A DNA stretch of 64,000 nucleotides from an uncultured Desulfobacter sp. (GTDB lineage: Bacteria; Desulfobacterota; Desulfobacteria; Desulfobacterales; Desulfobacteraceae). A program made the position numbers and the translations under genes. Below the pieces are notes generated by a model that made no database searches, had not been told where the DNA came from, and worked only from the letters and a program-made list of their open reading frames with translations. Below are positions 28,461 to 36,633 of this stretch, piece by piece. Each line of letters opens with the position of its first letter. Position 1 is the first letter of the stretch. Where the stretch lies: the NCBI RefSeq assembly GCF_963664415.1, contig NZ_OY761445.1, positions 682,001 to 746,000 on the forward strand. Reading direction: 5' to 3'.

Positions 28461-30578
28461 TTGACGATCGCTTTTGGAGAAAACACAGACAGCATATATA
28501 TGGATATTTTGTTAAAAAGCTATTTTCGGCACTATTTAACAAGGCGCATTATGATGCCGGCACTCATCATAGCAATGTCGTTCATTGTTCCTGCATATCC
28601 CTATGCCTCACATGCTGCCGACTGCATTCAGCTGCCTCAGGCTGAAAAAACCCGGCTTGACGGACATCCCACAATTACCATGGCGGCCCATCGATCCTTG
28701 CCGCCATTTCACTATTATAAAAAGGACAAATTAACAAATCCTAAAATCTCAGTACCCACACCCGATGACGATCAGCAGCAGTATATGGCTGTCTCCAAGG
28801 GGCACCAGGAACTGCTCACAACGGGAAATAAAACACTTGCCGCCACGCCTCCCCAACAAAAAAGCGATATTCGAAATAAGTGGCTATCCATCACATACGC
28901 CTATGGCGTCAGCCCTCAAGATACGTTTTTCTATATTTTTTTGGTCCTTTTGTTCTCTGTCGGCATTATCTGTATTGTACTGTGCCGTAACCGAAAGCTT
29001 GCGAAAGAAACCCGGGAAAAGACCATCACGGAACAGGCCCTGCGGGAAAATGAAGAAAAACTTCGAAATATCCTGGAAAACAGTACCAGCATGTATTACG
29101 CCCACACACCAGACCATAAACTCACCTATGTCAGCCCCCAATGCAGACATATTCTACAATGCGAACCCCAAGAGGCCATGACAAGATGGACCGAATTTGT
29201 CACGGACAATCCCATCAATCTCAAGGGTTTTGAATACACTGAAAAGGCGATCAAAACAGGAAAACGCCAACCTCCGTATGAACTTGAATTGAAAGGAAAT
29301 AAAGGACACAAAATAGTAGTAGAAATTCGTGAGAACCCAGTAGTGGAAAATGGGAGAACCGTGGCCATTGTTGGTTCTGCAACCGACATTACAGAACATA
29401 AAAAGGCTGAAAAAGACAAAGAAGCCTTACAACGCCAACTAATCCAGGCCCAAAAAATGGAATCCATCGGCACCCTGGCAGGCGGCATATCCCATGATTT
29501 TAACAATATTTTGGGAATCATTCTGGGAAACGCACAACTGGCAATGCTGGACCTGCCCGAAGATAATCCAGCCAGGCCACGCATCAATGAAATTCAGGCC
29601 GCCTGCTTAAGGGCCAAGGACGTTGTTCTGCAACTGCTCAGTTTCAGTCGACAGTCAGAACAGGGAAAACTACCTTTAAATCCAGCCAAACTGCTGACAG
29701 ATACGGTCCGTTTTTTAAGGGCATCCATTCCCTCGTCCATTGAAATTGTGTGCAAAACCGATGGGCCGATACAAACAATCAATGCCAATCCCACACAAAT
29801 CCAGCAGGCCATTATCAATCTGTGCAATAATGCAGCCCAAGCCATGGAGACCGGGGGCGGCACCCTGACCATTTGCCTGGAAACGGCAGACACCAATGAT
29901 TTAAAAACGCCGGAATTAAAAGCACGCGGGACAACAGAGGCCGTCCGAATTACCATTGAAGACACAGGCACAGGCATTGAGCCGGCCATCCAGGACAGAA
30001 TTTTTGATCCCTACTTCACCACCAAGGAGGTCGGCCAGGGATCGGGCATGGGACTGGCCATTGTCCATGGTATTGTTCACAACCATGGCGGTGCCATATC
30101 CGTTAAAAGTAAGATGGGGTGCGGCTCGGTGTTTACCGTTTTGTTGCCGGCAAGTTCCATTCCCCCGGCAGATGAACAGCCCGCGGATACCAGACCCATC
30201 CCCAAAGGTACAGAGCGCATTCTTCTGGTGGATGATGAAAAAGGGCTGACCGACATGATGGGGACCATGCTGATGAACTTGGGTTACACAGTCAAATCCG
30301 CCCAAGATCCCCAAAAAGCCCTGGCCACATTCAAAGAGTCACCTTCCCAATTCGATGTACTCATCACGGATATGACCATGCCCCACTTAAACGGCCTCGA
30401 ACTTTGTGCCGAAATAAAAAAAATCCACCCGAACATTCCGGTTATTATTTGTACCGGACACACCAATCGGATAGATACCGATGCTGCAGACAGTGTTAAC
30501 ATCGCCGCAGTAGTTATGAAACCTGTGACGATACAAGAAATGGCAAGAACCATTCGAAAGGTTCTTGATTATTCCTGA
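28461..30578 (+). CDS. Hybrid histidine kinase with shortened SBP_bac_3-like sensor, PAS and C-terminal receiver
   Basis: 705 residues from a TTG start with a weak ribosome site; ATG codons at 28500 or 28551 are alternatives. A hydrophobic N terminus (MMPALIIAMSFIVPA... SHAAD) looks like a signal peptide. The periplasmic part is only about 90 residues but contains ITMAAHRSLPPFHY, as at the start of SBP_bac_3 sensors, then LAATPPQQKSDIRNKWLSI, as at their end. A membrane segment follows (about 157-177), then PAS (about 205-320), HisKA with GGISHDFNNILGII (His near 345), HATPase and a receiver (Asp in VLITDMTMPHLNG, near 637). Confidence 0.9.
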   Translation: MTIAFGENTDSIYMDILLKSYFRHYLTRRIMMPALIIAMSFIVPAYPYASHAADCIQLPQAEKTRLDGHPTITMAAHRSLPPFHYYKKDKLTNPKISVPTPDDDQQQYMAVSKGHQELLTTGNKTLAATPPQQKSDIRNKWLSITYAYGVSPQDTFFYIFLVLLFSVGIICIVLCRNRKLAKETREKTITEQALRENEEKLRNILENSTSMYYAHTPDHKLTYVSPQCRHILQCEPQEAMTRWTEFVTDNPINLKGFEYTEKAIKTGKRQPPYELELKGNKGHKIVVEIRENPVVENGRTVAIVGSATDITEHKKAEKDKEALQRQLIQAQKMESIGTLAGGISHDFNNILGIILGNAQLAMLDLPEDNPARPRINEIQAACLRAKDVVLQLLSFSRQSEQGKLPLNPAKLLTDTVRFLRASIPSSIEIVCKTDGPIQTINANPTQIQQAIINLCNNAAQAMETGGGTLTICLETADTNDLKTPELKARGTTEAVRITIEDTGTGIEPAIQDRIFDPYFTTKEVGQGSGMGLAIVHGIVHNHGGAISVKSKMGCGSVFTVLLPASSIPPADEQPADTRPIPKGTERILLVDDEKGLTDMMGTMLMNLGYTVKSAQDPQKALATFKESPSQFDVLITDMTMPHLNGLELCAEIKKIHPNIPVIICTGHTNRIDTDAADSVNIAAVVMKPVTIQEMARTIRKVLDYS

Positions 30579-30658
30579 TGATCTTGCTTAAAGTTCATGG
30601 AACCTAAGACGTATTTTATTAAACCGCATGTTTCCCTATATATCTGCCTGAACAAAAA

Positions 30659-30726
30659 ATCGTGATTGAACGAGAAGTTTACCCAATGTAATGCCCCAGG
30701 TGGGTGACTTCTCGTTCAATCACGAT
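30659..30726 (-). terminator. 20-bp inverted repeat abutting the NUDIX stop codon, terminator-like
   Basis: Perfect 20-base arms (ATCGTGATTGAACGAGAAGT and complement) enclose a 28-base loop with GTAATGCCCCAGGTGGGTG. The right arm touches the NUDIX stop codon at 30727. On the minus strand the hairpin is followed by TTTTTT, so it can terminate the trio operon and perhaps the convergent kinase. The loop and one arm recur at 57065-57103. Confidence 0.7.
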
Positions 30727-31140
30727 CTATTTTTTCATAGCAAAGGGATTAAAATCTTGCTCAAGCAAATTTCTCAGCGACAAAAACAAAGGGGTGGGGA
30801 ATTGATTCCAGGAAAACCATTTCCATTCCTCACATTTATCAGGCTCTTTAATTTCCGGTTCTCCGGATTCATATTCGCAGACGACAAACAATGTCACATA
30901 GTGCTTGTTATTGTCCTTAAATATATCATTGGTACAGGTGACGTAGCGGCAATTTTTTATAAAAAGGCCGGTTTCTTCATGAACCTCCCGGGCAGCGCAA
31001 CCGTCAATGGATTCGTTAAATTCCAAGTGCCCGCCGGGAAACGCCCAGCAACCGGACCCATGTGCGCCCTTCCTTTTTCCCAATAACACTTTCTTATTTT
31101 GGGTAACGATCGCTGCGACACCAACCAAAGGCCTGTTCAT
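30727..31140 (-). CDS. NUDIX hydrolase
   Basis: 137-residue hydrolase of nucleoside diphosphate derivatives. The NUDIX box is complete: GGHLEFNESIDGCAAREVHEETGL carries the G-x5-E-x7-REVxEExG pattern (GGHLEFNES and REVHEETGL). It resembles the MutT/dCTP- or ADP-ribose-type small enzymes with N-terminal VGVAAIVTQNKKVLLGKRKG. I chose the ATG at 31138-31140 because it begins the conserved fold and lies 4 bases after the previous stop. Third gene of a minus-strand trio; it may clean up a modified nucleotide, substrate unknown. Confidence 0.9.
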   Translation of the reverse strand: MNRPLVGVAAIVTQNKKVLLGKRKGAHGSGCWAFPGGHLEFNESIDGCAAREVHEETGLFIKNCRYVTCTNDIFKDNNKHYVTLFVVCEYESGEPEIKEPDKCEEWKWFSWNQFPTPLFLSLRNLLEQDFNPFAMKK

Positions 31141-31144
31141 GGCT

Positions 31145-31552
31145 TTAAAACTCTTTATATATCCGGGCCAGAGGATGGCCCGGGGCCTTAATGACCAAGT
31201 CATTATAATACCCATAGGCCGTCAGGGATGCATCATATTCTGCTTTTAGCAGTCTTTCATGCACACGATCTAAAAGCAGTTTGGCTTGATCCGGATCTGC
31301 TTTTTCCTCCCCAAGGTGTGTAAATGAATGGAGTAAGATCTTGGTAACATCCCATTTCCTGGCCAGCCATTTGGCATTTTTAACAAGTTTGGTTTCTGAT
31401 GGACTGCCTTGCTCGATATCTTTGGGTTCGATATGGACAAACGCCACAACAACTTTATCTTTGCCATCCGGCTCTGATATCGGCACTTGATCAAGGGTTT
31501 TGATCGTAGGGGTCCAGGCAAATTTATCACAATACCAAAACAATACTCTCAT
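31145..31552 (-). CDS. Stand-alone threonyl-tRNA editing domain protein (archaeal type)
   Basis: 135-residue protein matching the archaeal threonyl-tRNA synthetase N-terminal editing domain (a D-Tyr-tRNA deacylase-like fold that removes Ser from tRNA-Thr). It starts MRVLFWYCDKFAWTP and has ILLHSFTHLGEEKADP and LTAYGYYNDLVIKAPGHPLARI, the family's conserved His-Leu and GHPL segments. In archaea the domain is fused to ThrRS; here it is free. The gene overlaps the zinc-ribbon gene by 4 bases (ATGA). Assignment rests on motif memory, so a related function on another aminoacyl-tRNA is possible. Confidence 0.75.
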   Translation of the reverse strand: MRVLFWYCDKFAWTPTIKTLDQVPISEPDGKDKVVVAFVHIEPKDIEQGSPSETKLVKNAKWLARKWDVTKILLHSFTHLGEEKADPDQAKLLLDRVHERLLKAEYDASLTAYGYYNDLVIKAPGHPLARIYKEF

Positions 31553-31752
31553 TGAGTACTTTCCTCTTTTTCCGCAGGCCTATTTACGCCTAAGAGCTCA
31601 TCCTCATCAGCATCAATCATCTTCTGACAGTGTGGGCATGTCATTTTTAACCGCCTCACATCCCCCTTCAACATAATTTTTTGGCAATAAGGGCAATGAT
31701 ACGATTTAAATTTTGAATTGCCCCGTATCGTTTCTATTTTATCCAGGTCCAA
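31549..31752 (-). CDS. Small zinc-ribbon protein
   Basis: 67 residues with two CxxC pairs (Cys20/23 in YHCPYCQKIM and Cys39/42 in MTCPHCQKM) forming a zinc ribbon, then an acidic tail. The start is TTG at 31750-31752, supported by GGAGG seven bases upstream. It is the first gene of the trio and overlaps the tRNA-editing gene by 4 bases. It might bind RNA or a protein partner; no function can be assigned. Confidence 0.75.
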   Translation of the reverse strand: MDLDKIETIRGNSKFKSYHCPYCQKIMLKGDVRRLKMTCPHCQKMIDADEDELLGVNRPAEKEESTQ

Positions 31753-32015
31753 GTCAATTCCTCCAATTCAGTTTTATCAAAGACAGCCGGCCAACTTGAC
31801 GCCCCGAAATCCAGACTGATCCTCATATAATATCATTTCCCCTTTGATCTTTCCAGATCTGAATCTTTCACACCGAATTGGATTGAAAAAAGAGTAATTA
31901 TCCATTAAGGAATGACCATGTCTGTGTTTTGAGCACCCTTAATCAACTCTATCAATATCAGAAAATTATAGCGTGTGTAACCCATGCCTGTAAAATTCTT
32001 GACTCATGATCAGCC
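31753..32015. other. Intergenic region between divergent genes
   Basis: Separates the minus-strand trio from the DUF3750 gene. AT-rich, with the trio's promoter expected near its left side. Apart from the promoter listed at 32016, I see no gene or clear repeat. Confidence 0.6.
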
Positions 32016-32043
32016 TTGACAGGGTTATTTTGATCCTTAATGC
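32016..32043 (+). promoter_or_regulatory. Sigma70-type promoter for the DUF3750 gene
   Basis: TTGACA at 32016-32021 and TAATGC at 32038-32043, 16 bases apart, about 80 bases before the ATG at 32127. Confidence 0.55.
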
Positions 32044-32126
32044 TCTAAAGATAAGAAGTCAGGCAATTTGGGTGATCTGTGTAACGGTGTGTAGAATTTT
32101 GATAAGAACAACAGTGGAGTAAGGGA

Positions 32127-32681
32127 ATGGTACCTAAAAAAATTGGAATTTTTCTGGCGGCCGTATTGATCCTTTTCACAATTGCTGTATTAAATTCAGA
32201 TAAAGACTGGCGAACTGCAAGTCGTGAACCAGCCGGAATTCTGCCGGATCCTAAGACCTCCCATGAGGCAGTGCTCTCCGTTTTGGGAGCCAATGCATGG
32301 GGTTGGCGTGGATGGTTTGCCATACACACCTGGATAGCTGCTAAGAAAACCGATGAAAGCGCCTATACGGTTTATGATGTTGTGGGATGGCGGGGGCACC
32401 ATGGCAGATCGGTATTGGGTATCTATAAGGATATTCCGGACAGATACTGGTACGGCAGCAGACCCGAATTGATCAAATTGAAAAAAGGAAAAGGTGTTGA
32501 TGCGTTGATAGATAAAGTTGACAAGGCCGCAAAAGCCTATCCATGGAAAAACAGCTATAAAGCCTTCCCTGGACCGAACAGTAACACATTTACCGCCTGG
32601 GTCGGACTGCAGGTCCCCGAGCTTGAAATAGACCTTCCATTCTCGGCCATCGGCAATGGTTATGCAGACAAAAAACCCTAA
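32127..32681 (+). CDS. DUF3750 family protein
   Basis: 184 residues. An N-terminal hydrophobic segment (IGIFLAAVLILFTIAVLN) anchors or exports it. The body has HTWIAAKKTDESAYTVYDVVGW and the family's C-terminal signature FPGPNSNTFTAWVGLQVPEL with LPFSAIG. DUF3750 proteins have no assigned role; the His, Cys-free PGPNSNTF patch resembles hydrolase-like surface motifs but this is not established. It is monocistronic with its own promoter. Shorter than some homologues (about 250 residues), which have an extra membrane part. Confidence 0.8.
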   Translation: MVPKKIGIFLAAVLILFTIAVLNSDKDWRTASREPAGILPDPKTSHEAVLSVLGANAWGWRGWFAIHTWIAAKKTDESAYTVYDVVGWRGHHGRSVLGIYKDIPDRYWYGSRPELIKLKKGKGVDALIDKVDKAAKAYPWKNSYKAFPGPNSNTFTAWVGLQVPELEIDLPFSAIGNGYADKKP

Positions 32682-32986
32682 TTTTCACACTCAAGGTTGT
32701 CTGTTAACCTAACCTTAAAAAGATAATATCTACAGTTGAACACTTCTGTTTTGGTTAAACATTTTCCAATAAATTTGTATTACGCTGCAATATGTATTAG
32801 AATATAATTTCGCTTTAACCAAAATATGGGATTGATATATCCATAAGCCTGATCCCATCAAAGACATTCAATTAAGTATAATCAAATAAATAGTACCTAA
32901 ATGAGTGGGGATTTCTCCTTCGCTTTTAGTTGTCTCCTTTTTCTGTAAAGTTGAATTTAAACTTCTATAACATACAGGATGGAAAT

Positions 32987-33148
32987 ATGGAAAAATGCGA
33001 TTGGAAAATTGTTGACGCCAATGAAAATCATTACGAATCAGAATGCGGCGGAGACTGGTTCTTTTTTGAGGGGACTATAGAAGATAACCAAATGGAACTA
33101 TGCCCATTTTGTGGTGAACCAATAAATGAGATAGAATCTGTTCTATAA
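32987..33148 (+). CDS. Small zinc-finger-like protein, 53 residues
   Basis: The ATG at 32987 follows AGGATGGAAAT. The protein has Cys4, Cys20 and a CPFCGEP knuckle (Cys39/42), the kind of four-Cys arrangement that binds zinc, and is strongly acidic. No partner is evident. An upstream in-frame start at 32930 would add 19 residues with no similarity to the zinc-binding part. Function unknown. The following 300 bases (33149-33464) show no gene. Confidence 0.6.
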   Translation: MEKCDWKIVDANENHYESECGGDWFFFEGTIEDNQMELCPFCGEPINEIESVL

Positions 33149-33464
33149 ATAGTAGTTCTTGGATAACAAAGTCCGTTATTCGGGTATTTTCTCACAGAGA
33201 GTCAAGATAATGATATTAACTGTTGCTCAGTCCTTTTTCAAAGGAGCATTGTGGGGTGGACGCCCGTTCAAATTTCAAAATTATTACCCTACAACGCAAT
33301 TTTTGAGACCGGCACCCATATATTGTATATAGGCCCGCCAAACACCCTGAAGGTATTGGCGTCAAATCTGTATGTAGGTCACGTTTTAGGGTTAATATAA
33401 TTCCAGGGACATCTCACTTTTCTTTTAAGACATTCTTCAGGGGCGTTGAGGTATTTTTTACGGT

Positions 33465-33671
33465 ATGAAAATGGTCATGCCTTCTTCAAACTATTGGAAT
33501 GTGGCTCACGGCCTGACGCCCGGACAGATGGAAGAAGATGCAGAAGGAAAACAGATCATGGAGGTGTTGGGCCAAAACATGGCATGGATCATGAAACTCA
33601 TCTGCCATGGGAAAGAACAGATTCCCGCCCCTTCCCCGGCACGCAAAACCATGGCCAATTTTATCAGATAA
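33465..33671 (+). pseudogene. C-terminal remnant of an NADPH-dependent FMN reductase-type flavoprotein
   Basis: 68 residues whose sequence MPSSNYWNVAHGLTPGQM and GKQIMEVLGQNMAWIMKLI corresponds to the last third of flavodoxin-fold iron-sulfur flavoprotein/FMN reductase proteins (pattern SxxYWNxVHG...LGxNMAWLLK). The first two thirds, with the flavin phosphate loop, are absent upstream in any frame I can see, and no ribosome site precedes it. I read it as a decayed gene end. Confidence 0.55.
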
Positions 33672-33811
33672 TCTAAAGCCTTAACGATTGCGGACCGGCC
33701 CGACAAGAGAAATTCCATTTTTATTTATGTGCTGCTGGTCATGGAATCCCGGAAGACCTTAAATTATCCCGAAATGGATAGTTATTCAGCAACGACCTCA
33801 CGTCCTAAAAA

Positions 33812-33839
33812 TTGACAAAAGAATGAAAGATAGTATATT
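33812..33839 (+). promoter_or_regulatory. Sigma70-type promoter of the potABCD operon
   Basis: TTGACA at 33812-33817 and TATATT at 33834-33839, 16 bases apart, about 85 bases before potA. Confidence 0.65.
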
Positions 33840-33925
33840 CTGAAGATTATTCTTTGAATGTAAAAACCAGCTATACCGCTGTAATCTAAACATATTTCAC
33901 GCCAACACAGGCAAAGGAGATGCTG

Positions 33926-35017
33926 GTGAAATCGATTCTTTCTATTCGTGGACTGGGAAAGTCTTTTTCCGGTCAGCCTGTGCTTCAGGATTTTGATCTC
34001 GACGTTAAAACTAGTGAGTTCATTACGCTTCTTGGCCCTTCGGGATGCGGAAAAACAACTCTTTTACGTATCATTGCAGGTTTTGAGACGCCGGACACCG
34101 GTACCATCCTTCTTGACGGGAAAGACCTGCTTTCCCTGCCGGCTGAAAAACGCAAGGTCAACACCGTTTTTCAAAGTTATGCCTTATTTCCCCATCTCAC
34201 TGTGTTTAATAATGTTGCTTTCGGTCTGAAAATAAAAAAGATCAAAGGCCGGGAACTTCAGACCCGGGCAATGCAGGCCCTTGAGCAGGTAAAGATGAAA
34301 GAATTTGCCCAGCGGTATCCCCATCAGCTTTCCGGAGGTCAGCAGCAACGGGTAGCCATGGCCCGTGCCATTGTCAACCGGCCCAGGATTCTTTTGCTGG
34401 ACGAACCACTCTCTGCTTTGGACGCACGGTTGCGCCGGGAGATGCAGATGGAATTGAAAAAACTGCAGCGGGAAATTGGTATCTCTTTTATCTTTGTGAC
34501 CCATGACCAGGAAGAAGCTTTATCCATGTCCGACCGAATCCTGGTGATGCAGGAAGGCAGAATTGCCCAGCTCGGCACCCCCCGGGAAGTTTACGAGGAA
34601 CCGGAAAATCTTTATGTTGCCAGATTCATTGGCGATATCAACTTTTTCCCTGGAGAAATCAGTCAAATCCTTGGTGCCGATCAGGTGGTAGTGGATATCT
34701 TTGGCCAACAGATCAAGGCGCAAACTGAGCGGCAATTCCAGCCAGGCGACAAGGTGGTGCTGCTGCTCAGGCCCGAGGATCTAAGACTGTATGAACAGCC
34801 TCCCAAGGATATCAAAACCTTTGCCGGCAGCATTGTTGAACGCAGCTACCGGGGGTCTACCCTTGATACACTGGTCCGCCTTGATGACGGCCTGTTGTTG
34901 ACAACCTGCGAATTTTTTGATGAGGATGACCCTGATTTTGACTACAATGTCGGCCAACGGGTATATATTACCTGGGTTAAAGGTTGGGAGGTTGTTCTGC
35001 CTGATGAGAATTCCTGA
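33926..35017 (+). CDS. potA: Spermidine/putrescine ABC transporter ATPase PotA
   Basis: 363-residue ATPase. Walker A GPSGCGKTT, Q-loop VFQSYALFPHL, signature LSGGQQQRVAMARAIV, Walker B ILLLDEPLSALD, and a C-terminal TOBE domain (about 275-360) typical of PotA. I prefer the GTG at 33926 because AAGGAG at 33914-33919 is six bases upstream; the ATG at 33920 directly abuts that site. First gene of a four-gene operon; its end overlaps potB by 14 bases. Confidence 0.95.
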   Translation: MKSILSIRGLGKSFSGQPVLQDFDLDVKTSEFITLLGPSGCGKTTLLRIIAGFETPDTGTILLDGKDLLSLPAEKRKVNTVFQSYALFPHLTVFNNVAFGLKIKKIKGRELQTRAMQALEQVKMKEFAQRYPHQLSGGQQQRVAMARAIVNRPRILLLDEPLSALDARLRREMQMELKKLQREIGISFIFVTHDQEEALSMSDRILVMQEGRIAQLGTPREVYEEPENLYVARFIGDINFFPGEISQILGADQVVVDIFGQQIKAQTERQFQPGDKVVLLLRPEDLRLYEQPPKDIKTFAGSIVERSYRGSTLDTLVRLDDGLLLTTCEFFDEDDPDFDYNVGQRVYITWVKGWEVVLPDENS

Positions 35018-35858
35018 CAAAACCCGCGCCTGCATTATCCTGCTGATCTCAGGATGGTTTGTTCTTTTCGGTGTCATACCGTTGCTGCTGCTTGTCATTA
35101 CAAGTTTTCTGACTATGGATCCTTCAGATCTGGTCAACTTCTCTTTCACATTAAGAGCGTACTCACAACTGTTTATTGAACCCGGCTATATTATTATATT
35201 CACCCGGTCAGTAAAACTTGCCCTGACAACAACCCTGCTGTGCTTGGGTTTAGGATATCCCTTTGCCTGGTACACGGCCAGAATGCCGCCCAGATGGCGC
35301 ACATCAGCCCTTATACTTTTAATGATCCCCTTCTGGACGAATTCCCTTGTCAGGACCTATGCCATGCGCATGGTGCTGGGCGCCCACGGCATACTTAACA
35401 AGGCCCTTTTGAGCCTGGGATTTATCCAGACCCCTTTGAGAATCATGTACACGGATTATGCAGTTCTGGCAGGTCTTTTTTATCTGATGCTGCCCTTCAT
35501 GGTCCTGCCGCTGTATGCAACCATAGAAAAGCTGAATTTTCAATTGGTTGAAGCGGCCAGGGATCTTGGCGCCGGTGCGGTGAGTTCATTTACCAAAATT
35601 ATTTTTCCCCTTACCCTGCCCGGTATTATGGCAGGCTGTGTCATGGTATTTGTCCCCACCATGGGGCTTTATTATGTGGCCTCCCTTTTGGGCGGTGCAC
35701 GCCAACTGCTTGTGGGCAACCTGATCCAGCAGCAGTTCCTCAACGCCAGAAACTGGCCTTTGGGCTCGGCAACCAGCATTATACTTATTATTTTCATGGC
35801 AGTGATGCTGATCGGATACGGCCTGCTGCTGCGCCGTTGCAGCCGGGAAAGGAAATAA
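35004..35858 (+). CDS. potB: Spermidine/putrescine ABC permease PotB
   Basis: 284-residue inner-membrane permease with six hydrophobic segments. The coupling loop is LVEAARDLGAGAVSSFTKIIFPLTLPGI, seen as EAARDLGA and IIFPLTLPGI. The ATG at 35004 starts inside the end of potA and gives the usual PotB length; an in-frame start 29 codons upstream would lie deeper in potA. PotC starts 4 bases after its stop. Confidence 0.95.
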   Translation: MRIPDKTRACIILLISGWFVLFGVIPLLLLVITSFLTMDPSDLVNFSFTLRAYSQLFIEPGYIIIFTRSVKLALTTTLLCLGLGYPFAWYTARMPPRWRTSALILLMIPFWTNSLVRTYAMRMVLGAHGILNKALLSLGFIQTPLRIMYTDYAVLAGLFYLMLPFMVLPLYATIEKLNFQLVEAARDLGAGAVSSFTKIIFPLTLPGIMAGCVMVFVPTMGLYYVASLLGGARQLLVGNLIQQQFLNARNWPLGSATSIILIIFMAVMLIGYGLLLRRCSRERK

Positions 35859-35862
35859 TCAA

Positions 35863-36633
35863 ATGGGCTTATTCAGGCTGTTTTACTTTGCAGGCATTTT
35901 TTTCTATCTTTACCTGCCCATCAGCGTATTGATTGTCAACGCATTTAATCTGAATAAATACGGCATGAAATGGGACGGATTTACATTTAAATGGTTTGGG
36001 GCCATGCTTGAAAATCACTCCTTGATGGAGGCGGCCCGCCATTCCATAGTCATTGCCGTATGCGCGGCCACCCTGGCCACAATGATCGGCGCCTTGGCTG
36101 CCATCGGCCTGAACCGTTACCGGTTTTTCGGCCGAAAAGTGATCCAGGGTACCAGCATGACCCTGATGATGACCCCGGACATTATCCTGGCCATTGCCTT
36201 TCTTGTTCTTTTCGTCACCCTGGGTGTCGGGTTGGGGTTCTGGTCCCTGCTGTTTTCCCACATCACCTTTTGCCTGCCCTTTGCCATCATGACCATCACG
36301 GGAAGACTGCAGGATTTTGACCCCAATATTATTGATGCTGCCAGGGATCTTGGGGCATCGGAAAAAAACATTCTCACCCGTGTCATTCTGCCCATGATGC
36401 GGCCAGCACTGATCTCAAGCTGGCTTTTGGCCTTTACCCTGTCCCTTGATGATGTCATCATCAGTTCATTTGTTACAGGTCCAAGTTACGATGTACTGCC
36501 GTTGAGAATCTTTTCAATGGTTAAAGTGGGAGTCAAACCTGAAGTAAATGCGCTTGCCGCCCTTCTGGTCCTGCTCTCCCTTGCATTGGTTATTGTCAGT
36601 CAATTAATGTTAAAGGAGAAAAAAATCGCATGA
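35863..36633 (+). CDS. potC: Spermidine/putrescine ABC permease PotC
   Basis: 256-residue second permease. N-terminal YLYLPISVLIVNAFN and the coupling loop IDAARDLGASEKNILTRV are PotC-like. AAGGAAATAATCAA lies upstream of the ATG. The stop overlaps potD by 4 bases (ATGA). Confidence 0.95.
   Translation: MGLFRLFYFAGIFFYLYLPISVLIVNAFNLNKYGMKWDGFTFKWFGAMLENHSLMEAARHSIVIAVCAATLATMIGALAAIGLNRYRFFGRKVIQGTSMTLMMTPDIILAIAFLVLFVTLGVGLGFWSLLFSHITFCLPFAIMTITGRLQDFDPNIIDAARDLGASEKNILTRVILPMMRPALISSWLLAFTLSLDDVIISSFVTGPSYDVLPLRIFSMVKVGVKPEVNALAALLVLLSLALVIVSQLMLKEKKIA

Noticed and set aside
30659..30726. CRISPR-like repeat
   Set aside because: Only one full copy; it is a single inverted repeat used as terminator, not an array of regularly spaced units.
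33446..33676. 76-codon frame overlapping the flavoprotein remnant
   Set aside because: Different frame of the same stretch; the other frame carries the recognisable flavoprotein end.
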